Shown here: in pieces, positions 6,331-11,008 of the stretch
How positions within the stretch are numbered: the first letter of the stretch is position 1
How the letters are laid out: each line of letters starts with the position of its first letter
NCBI GenBank assembly: GCA_947258465.1
Contig: CAMYIQ010000090.1
Span: forward strand, 1-11,008
DNA: 11,008 nt
DNA from: an uncultured Erythrobacter sp.
Lineage (GTDB): Bacteria; Pseudomonadota; Alphaproteobacteria; Sphingomonadales; Sphingomonadaceae
Reading direction: 5' to 3'
The notes under the pieces: model-generated
Told to the model about the DNA's origin: nothing
Databases searched by the model: none
Seen by the model: the letters and a program-made list of their open reading frames with translations, nothing else
Position numbers and translations under genes: made by a program

Positions 6331-7538
6331 GCGCCCACCTCGCGCAATCCGCTGGCCGCCTTGTTGATGGGAGTGACGATGGCGCGCTTTTTGCCCGCAC
6401 CATCGCGTACCGTGCGGTTCCGCCCGCCTTCCTTGGCCCGATACAGAGCCGCATCGGTGCGCGCGAACAGCCTGCCGTAGCCTTCGCCCTCGCCGCGCCC
6501 GGCGACGCCGAAACTGGCGGTGAGGCGATGGTCTTCGGGCATTCCGACGACCTGGGCCTGCGCGAAATCGGTACGGATACGCTCGGCCAGCGTCTCGGCG
6601 GCCTTTGCGTTGCAGTTCCAGGCGAGAATGCAGAATTCCTCGCCGCCGATTCGTCCGGCAATATCTGTCTCGCGGATCGTGCTCTTGATGACGTCGCCGA
6701 ACTGCCTGATCGCCATGTCGCCCACCTGGTGGCCCCAGACGTCGTTGACCGCCTTGAAGTGATCGATATCCGCCACCACCAGGGCAACGGGGACGCATTC
6801 CAGCTTCGCCCGTTCGATCATCTCGACCACGTTCTGCTCGAACGCGCGCCGCGTGCGCAGGCCGGTCAACCCGTCCAGCTCCGCCTGTTCGCGCACGGCC
6901 TTGATCTGGTCGTAGACGCAGGCCCCCACCAGCACCATCGCAACCATAAGCGAGATGACAGCCAGAGACAGGTTGAGAACCGAGTAATAGATCGACTGCC
7001 GATAGATGTCGGCCGGGATGCTCTGTTCGACCAGAAGCGTGAGCACGGGGCGGATCATGAACTGCGCAGCCAGCAATGCGTGCATCAGGATAATCAGCTT
7101 GTCGATGGCTTCTCGCCGCTGGGCACCGAGCAGCGCCATGACGAGCACGAGATACATCGCCCCATACCCCACATTGACGATAATGAGGCGGGACGAAATA
7201 TCGGGACTCGTCGTAACGGCGACTGCCAGCGTGACCGCCGAAAACCCGTAGATCGTCAGCAGAACTCCGAGGTAATTGGGCTGATTTGCACGCTTGGTCA
7301 GCGCCCAGGCACCCGATGCGACGCTCAGAGAATAGAAGAACTGGGTGACGTGAAAAACGTAAGGGGAGCTGGTGTCCAACAGATGCGTGGCCGCGAAGCC
7401 GAGCGCGAAGAACAGATAGCCAGCGGCAAAGCCGAGCACGTAATTGCCCATTTTCCCGCGCCACCACATGATGACGAAGACCGCGATAAACACGGTCGCC
7501 ATCGTCGGTGTGATCAGACCCATAATCTGTTCGCGCAT
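6327..7538 (-). CDS. Membrane-bound GGDEF diguanylate cyclase
   Basis: The product has 403 residues. Residues 1-209 contain about seven hydrophobic helices (near 8-26, 31-50, 60-80, 87-109, 117-139, 147-170 and 183-209), an integral-membrane sensor that I cannot assign to a named family. A short linker leads to the GGDEF domain at about 219-378, with LDGLTGLRTRRAFEQ at the start, the metal site ADIDHFK (Asp257), the active loop GGEEF (298-302) and the product-inhibition site RxxD (Arg289-Asp292) at the usual distance. All catalytic features are intact, so it should make cyclic di-GMP from GTP and be feedback inhibited. There is no EAL domain. Start ATG 7538 has AGGGG with a 6-base gap; the open frame continues upstream without membrane-like or conserved sequence. 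It converges on the transporter and is divergent from ettA. Confidence 0.93.
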   Translation of the reverse strand: MREQIMGLITPTMATVFIAVFVIMWWRGKMGNYVLGFAAGYLFFALGFAATHLLDTSSPYVFHVTQFFYSLSVASGAWALTKRANQPNYLGVLLTIYGFSAVTLAVAVTTSPDISSRLIIVNVGYGAMYLVLVMALLGAQRREAIDKLIILMHALLAAQFMIRPVLTLLVEQSIPADIYRQSIYYSVLNLSLAVISLMVAMVLVGACVYDQIKAVREQAELDGLTGLRTRRAFEQNVVEMIERAKLECVPVALVVADIDHFKAVNDVWGHQVGDMAIRQFGDVIKSTIRETDIAGRIGGEEFCILAWNCNAKAAETLAERIRTDFAQAQVVGMPEDHRLTASFGVAGRGEGEGYGRLFARTDAALYRAKEGGRNRTVRDGAGKKRAIVTPINKAASGLREVGA

Positions 7539-7602
7539 GGAATGCCCCTGCCCTTCCTGCCTTTCGAATAGGCAAGCCCAGTTAATTGTTGGTGTAAGTA
7601 AA

Positions 7603-7640
7603 GTCCCCGATTCCGGCTCGAAATCGGACGTTTTTCGGGA
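7603..7640 (+). promoter_or_regulatory. Two mutually exclusive small hairpins with a T run
   Basis: CCGATT (7607-7612) can pair with AATCGG (7622-7627) across a 9-base loop, and ACG then TTTTT (7631-7635) follows on the plus strand, a terminator-like order. Alternatively, TCCCCGA (7604-7610) can pair with TCGGGA (7635-7640). The two pairings compete for the same bases. It would lie in the ettA leader only if that transcript starts upstream of about 7600, which is not shown. Confidence 0.3.
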
Positions 7641-7678
7641 AAAGTCCACCAAGTATACGGCTTTATTTTCGAAACGAT

Positions 7679-7724
7679 GGGCAAGCTTGGCTTGCACGCC
7701 ATCAAGCTTCCAGGGTGCTTGCCC
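7679..7724. repeat. Long nested inverted repeat in the cyclase-ettA intergenic region
   Basis: GGGCAAGC (7679-7686) is the exact reverse complement of GCTTGCCC (7717-7724). Inside, TTGG (7687-7690) pairs with CCAG (7710-7713), and CTTG (7691-7694) with CAAG (7703-7706), making a stem of up to 16 pairs with a 3-base bulge on each side, at most 8 bases in the terminal loop. It sits 87 bases before the ettA start. It could be a leader structure, a processing site or a regulator-binding dyad. The rest of 7539-7810 shows no gene; TATACG at 7654-7659 is a weak possible -10. Confidence 0.5.
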
Positions 7725-7810
7725 CTTTGCCGCGGTGCGACTATCTGCGCCTGCAAGCCTTGCGGGTGGATATGCCCGCCCTTCCATTTCTATCCCGAGG
7801 ACTCAGCCCG

Positions 7811-9490
7811 ATGGCCGCCCAGTACGCTTTCGTCATGAAGGACATGACCAAGACCTTCCCCGGTGCTTCCAAGCCGGTGCTCAGCAACATCAACCTGCAG
7901 TTCTATCAAGGCGCGAAGATCGGCATTGTCGGCCCCAACGGCGCGGGCAAGTCGACGCTGATGAAAATCATGGCCGGGATCGACACCGACTTTACCGGCG
8001 AAGCCTGGCCGGGCGAAAACATCACGGTCGGCTACCTGCCTCAGGAACCTTCGCTCGACGAGAGCAAGACCGTACTTGAAAACGTCAAGGACGGCGCACG
8101 CGAAATCGCGGACAAGGTCGACCGTTTCAACGCCATCAGCGCGGAAATGGGCGATCCAAAGGACGATACGGACTTCGACGCCCTGATGGAAGAGATGGGC
8201 ACGCTGCAGGAAGAAATCGACGCGATCGATGGCTGGACGCTCGACAATCAGCTCGAGATTGCGATGGAAGCGCTGCGCTGCCCTCCCGGTGACTGGCCGG
8301 TCAACGACCTGTCCGGCGGCGAGAAGCGCCGCGTGGCGCTCACCCGTCTGCTGATCCAGAAGCCCTCGATCCTGCTGCTCGACGAACCGACCAACCATCT
8401 CGACGCCGAAAGCGTGCAGTGGCTCGAAAACCATCTCAAGGAATATGCTGGTGCGGTGCTGATGATCACCCACGATCGCTACTTTCTCGATAATGTGGTG
8501 GGCTGGATCCTCGAACTCGATCGCGGTTCCTATTATCCGTATGAAGGCAATTATTCGACCTACCTCGAGAAGAAGGCCAAGCGTCTCGATCAGGAAAGTC
8601 GCGAGGAAAGCGGGCGGCAAAAGGCGCTCTCCCGCGAACTCGAATGGATCCGGCAGACGCCGTCCGCGCGCCAGACCAAGTCCAAGGCGCGTATCCGCAA
8701 GTTCGAACAGCTCCAGGATGCCCAGGGCGACCGCAAGCCGGGCAAGGCACAGATCGTCATCCAGGTTCCCGAACGCCTGGGCGGCAAGGTGATCGAGGCC
8801 AAGAACATTTCGAAGGCCTATGGCGACAAGCTGCTTTTCGAAAACCTGTCCTTCATGCTGCCGCCGGGCGGTATCGTGGGCGTGATCGGGCCGAACGGAG
8901 CGGGCAAGTCGACACTGTTCAAGATCCTCACCGGCAAGGAAGAGCCCGACAGCGGCACGGTGGAAGTCGGCGACACGGTACGATTGGGCTATGTCGACCA
9001 GAGCCGCGACCATCTCGATCCGAAGAACAATGTCTGGGAAGAAATCTCCGACGGGCTCGATTACATGAAGGTCAACGGCCACGATGTCTCGACCCGCGCC
9101 TATGTCGGCGCGTTCAATTTCAAGGGGCCGGACCAGCAGAAGAATGTCGGCAAGCTCTCCGGCGGTGAACGCAACCGCGTGCACATGGCCAAGATGCTGA
9201 AGGAGGGCGGCAACGTTCTGCTGCTCGACGAACCGACGAACGATCTCGACGTCGAAACGCTGGGCGCGCTCGAAGAGGCGATCGAGAATTTCGCGGGCTG
9301 TGCCGTGGTCATTTCGCACGATCGCTTCTTCCTCGACCGGCTCGCCACACACATTCTCGCCTTCGAGGGCGATAGCCATGTGGAATGGTTCGAGGGGAAC
9401 TTCGAAGCCTATGAGGAAGACAAGCGGCGCCGTCTGGGCGATGCGGCAGACAGACCCACCCGGCTGGCTTACAAAAAGCTCACGAGGTAA
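7811..9490 (+). CDS. ettA: Energy-dependent translational throttle protein EttA (ABC-F ATPase)
   Basis: The product has 559 residues, against 555 for the E. coli protein, with no membrane segments. Two ATPase domains are complete: Walker A GPNGAGKST at 41-49 and 360-368, signature LSGGE at 167-171 and 449-453, and Walker B LLLDEPTN with catalytic Glu192 and Glu474. Between them lies a charged linker (about 250-310, containing the segment SRELEWIRQTPSARQTKSK) that in EttA contacts the P-site tRNA. An acidic insert (about 95-140) fits the arm domain. EttA binds the ribosomal E site and gates entry into elongation according to the ATP/ADP ratio. It is a housekeeping factor, not a resistance ABC-F. 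Start ATG 7811 gives the family opening MAAQYAF and has GAGGA 9 bases upstream. An in-frame ATG at 7772 would add 13 residues and is less likely. Confidence 0.96.
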   Translation: MAAQYAFVMKDMTKTFPGASKPVLSNINLQFYQGAKIGIVGPNGAGKSTLMKIMAGIDTDFTGEAWPGENITVGYLPQEPSLDESKTVLENVKDGAREIADKVDRFNAISAEMGDPKDDTDFDALMEEMGTLQEEIDAIDGWTLDNQLEIAMEALRCPPGDWPVNDLSGGEKRRVALTRLLIQKPSILLLDEPTNHLDAESVQWLENHLKEYAGAVLMITHDRYFLDNVVGWILELDRGSYYPYEGNYSTYLEKKAKRLDQESREESGRQKALSRELEWIRQTPSARQTKSKARIRKFEQLQDAQGDRKPGKAQIVIQVPERLGGKVIEAKNISKAYGDKLLFENLSFMLPPGGIVGVIGPNGAGKSTLFKILTGKEEPDSGTVEVGDTVRLGYVDQSRDHLDPKNNVWEEISDGLDYMKVNGHDVSTRAYVGAFNFKGPDQQKNVGKLSGGERNRVHMAKMLKEGGNVLLLDEPTNDLDVETLGALEEAIENFAGCAVVISHDRFFLDRLATHILAFEGDSHVEWFEGNFEAYEEDKRRRLGDAADRPTRLAYKKLTR

Positions 9491-9670
9491 TTCCCGATCG
9501 GGTCGTGAGCGGACACCCGGCTTGCGATCCGATCGTCGTCATCCGATCGCCGGAACGTACCGCTTCACCTCGCCGGTGGGAAGGCGCCTGCCCGCAAGGC
9601 TCGAAGCGCCCTCTATCCTGAATGCCACTTATCGCATGACAAACCTATCCGCCGGACCTAACTGCCGACC

Positions 9671-10003
9671 ATGACGAAGCTCGCCTGGCTATATAGCGAT
9701 TGGAAAAAGTGGCTGTCGGACACTCTCGGGGCGTCCGAGGATCTGCTGCACGTCCATGCCGGCCTGATGATATTCGTGGCGGCGGCGCTGCTTTTCCGCC
9801 ACCGTATGCGATCGAGAGTGCCGATCGCCCTCGTCTATTTTTTCGCGGTCGGGAACGAGGTCATGGATGTTTTCGGTCCAACGCCGAGCGCCAGCCGTTT
9901 GGAGCCGTGGCTTGATATCTTCAACACCGTCTTCTGGCCGACCGTGTTGTTCATCATTGCTCGCAGACGCGCCCGCGCTGGTGACGTAAACAGAACGGCG
10001 TGA
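9671..10003 (+). CDS. Small membrane protein of unknown function, faintly VanZ-like
   Basis: The product has 110 residues with three hydrophobic segments (about 25-42, 49-66 and 80-97), a short Trp-rich amphipathic start and an Arg-rich end (IARRRARAG) expected on the cytoplasmic side. Polar residues within or beside the helices may be functional: LLHVHAGL, GNEVMDV and LDIFNTVFWP. The spacing of the acidic and Asn residues recalls the C-terminal half of VanZ-like proteins, but the match is by eye and weak. ATG 9671 has no clear ribosome binding site. It overlaps the stop of a 12-codon reading frame (9636-9674) as ATGA. The 180 bases between ettA and this gene contain no other convincing gene; only a 9-base direct repeat ATCCGATCG at 9527 and 9541 was noted. 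Confidence 0.72.
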   Translation: MTKLAWLYSDWKKWLSDTLGASEDLLHVHAGLMIFVAAALLFRHRMRSRVPIALVYFFAVGNEVMDVFGPTPSASRLEPWLDIFNTVFWPTVLFIIARRRARAGDVNRTA

Positions 10004-10090
10004 TGCAACCGCCGGGCTGAGCGCCTTACGTTGAGAGTGCCGGAACACCGCGTTCAGCGCAGAAACAGGACGGCCTGCTAATACGCGTTT

Positions 10091-10735
10091 ATGAGATACC
10101 TCTTCGCCCTGATCGCATTGGCGCTGGCCCACACCGGCACCCTGGCCAGTGCCGCCCCGCCCGCAATGGACTGGGAGATCGGCCCGATCATTCGGGGCCA
10201 GAACTACTCCGTGAACATGCCGCCGACACCCATGCCGACAGAGCGCGGCTGGGCTTTCGACTTCCCGAATTCCACCAAGGCCGACGGCCACGTGCACTAT
10301 GTGACGTTCGATCCCGGGTCGCTGAGGAACGCCACTCTGATCAGGGTTCGCTATCGCGTGGATGCGCGGCAAGGAACGCGGTTCGTGCCGCAGGAAGATT
10401 CCCACCGGCCCGGCACTGTCTCGCTGTTCTTTCAACGCCGCGGCGACAATTGGAGCGCGAGGGGCCGATACGCCCTCTATCGCTGGTATGCCCCCGCTCA
10501 TACGGTGCAGGAAATCGCGCCAGGCGTTCACGAGATGATCGCCAGGCTGGATGATCCCCAATGGGGCTCCGTAGTCGGCGGAATGAAAGCGGGTGATCGG
10601 CCGCGCGCGTTTGAGACATCGCTGGCCAAAGCAAACCGTATCGGACTGGTTTTCGGATCCACTGCCGCGCGGGGTCACGGCGTGTATGCGACAGCGCCCG
10701 CCAGATTCGAATTGCTCGATTTTGAAATTCGATAG
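10091..10735 (+). CDS. Secreted protein of unknown function, sphingomonad type
   Basis: The product has 214 residues. A signal peptide is clear: MRY, a hydrophobic core (about 4-14), then LASA with likely cleavage after Ala21. No lipobox Cys is present, so it should be soluble in the periplasm or exported. The mature part is rich in aromatic residues and predicted strands, with motifs DWEIGPIIRGQNYSV, GHVHYVTFDPG, TVSLFFQRRGDNWSARGRY, YRWYAPAHT and GLVFGSTAARGHGVYAT. From memory these recur in sphingomonad proteins of unknown function. The all-beta look resembles carbohydrate-binding folds, but no catalytic residues are evident. ATG 10091 is preceded by an in-frame TAA at 10079-10081, so the start cannot be earlier. 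The ribosome binding site is weak. It converges on the minus-strand gene at the right edge. Confidence 0.75.
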   Translation: MRYLFALIALALAHTGTLASAAPPAMDWEIGPIIRGQNYSVNMPPTPMPTERGWAFDFPNSTKADGHVHYVTFDPGSLRNATLIRVRYRVDARQGTRFVPQEDSHRPGTVSLFFQRRGDNWSARGRYALYRWYAPAHTVQEIAPGVHEMIARLDDPQWGSVVGGMKAGDRPRAFETSLAKANRIGLVFGSTAARGHGVYATAPARFELLDFEIR

Positions 10736-10840
10736 CGGCTGCTTGCCGACGAGGCGGAGCATATCGATCCGTCCCGAACCAGAGCATTCCTGCAAGATGA
10801 TGGCTGAAGAGGTCGCAGCCAGGCCCGGGACGAGGCTCCC

Positions 10841-11008
10841 CTACCCCTCCTCGCCCTCTATCCGGTCCTTGGCCGTGTCTTCCTCGAACTCCTCCATCAC
10901 CTCGCTCGCTTCCTCTTCATCCTCCGCGTCGGGGGCTTCCGCTTCCGTATTACGCGCACGGGCAGCTTCCGGGTCGAGGCACAGGCGAGCGATTACCGGA
11001 CGGTGATC
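10841..11008 (-). CDS. 3' end of a gene with a highly acidic C-terminal tail, product not identified
   Basis: Reading from the right edge, 55 codons are open on the minus strand and end with TAG at 10843-10841. The visible part begins DHRPVIARLCLDPEAARARN and continues into a tail dominated by Glu and Asp (including EDEEEASEVMEEFEED). The reading is credible because the composition is consistent and the codon third positions are G/C rich. The tail is probably disordered. Nothing in it identifies the family, and the functional part lies outside the window. The 105 bases between the two converging stop codons hold no gene. Confidence 0.6.
   Translation of the reverse strand, partial: DHRPVIARLCLDPEAARARNTEAEAPDAEDEEEASEVMEEFEEDTAKDRIEGEEG

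Noticed and set aside
4953..7571. Open frame of 872 codons on the plus strand across the transporter and the cyclase region
   Set aside because: It is out of frame with the transporter and antisense to the cyclase, low in hydrophobic pattern and rich in Arg, Gly and Ser. It is a by-product of GC-rich codon use.
7790..9379. Open frame of 529 codons on the minus strand opposite ettA
   Set aside because: It mirrors ettA codons and has no domain; ettA on the plus strand is unmistakable.
9527..9549. Two copies of ATCCGATCG as an operator
   Set aside because: A 9-base direct repeat of a GATC/CGATCG-rich word is expected by chance in this genome type, and no promoter was seen beside it.
10828..10856. 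Imperfect stem CGAGG/CCTCG around the right-edge gene's stop codon as a terminator
   Set aside because: Short, contains a mismatch, has a 13-base loop holding the stop codon and no T run.

Overview
The window looks like ordinary chromosome from a GC-rich alphaproteobacterium, most likely of the order Sphingomonadales (Erythrobacter or Sphingomonas type). This rests on recalled resemblance of several proteins to sphingomonad families: the WalW-type deacetylase, the PAS-histidine kinase with a degenerate ATPase end, and the secreted protein with a DWEIGPIIRG motif. It also rests on the strong G/C bias at third codon positions, which leaves very long false reading frames on both strands. No insertion sequence, phage gene, integrase, CRISPR array or antibiotic-resistance cassette was seen.

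Layout, left to right. (1) Positions 1-717 hold the 3' part of a tandem universal stress protein gene. It converges on a minus-strand pair (1652 to 760), an Lrp/AsnC regulator followed by a GFA-family zinc protein whose TTG start overlaps the regulator's stop codon. A nested hairpin (723-781) lies between the converging genes. (2) From a shared upstream region at 1653-1879, a soluble PAS-histidine kinase gene (1880-3676) and a WalW-type polysaccharide deacetylase gene (3731-4690) run rightwards. (3) Two tRNA genes follow: one with anticodon CAU, judged to be isoleucine-2, and tRNA-Pro(UGG). Directly after them comes a MATE-family (DinF-like) efflux transporter. (4) The transporter converges on a membrane-bound GGDEF diguanylate cyclase, and the two stop codons share one CTAG. 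(5) The cyclase is divergent from ettA, an ABC-F translation factor, across a 272-base region rich in inverted repeats. (6) After ettA come a small three-helix membrane protein, a secreted protein of unknown function, and the acidic 3' end of a minus-strand gene running off the window.

The genes are mostly independent housekeeping, regulatory and envelope functions. The clearest functional units are the Lrp-GFA pair (translationally overlapping), the kinase-deacetylase pair (54-base gap), and the tRNA pair with the possibly co-transcribed transporter. I did not find a convincing new multi-gene system. The points most worth a second look are the kinase with an intact phosphoacceptor His but a degraded ATP-binding end, the structured leader before ettA, the stop-codon overlap at 6327-6330, and the two uncharacterised envelope proteins near the right end.
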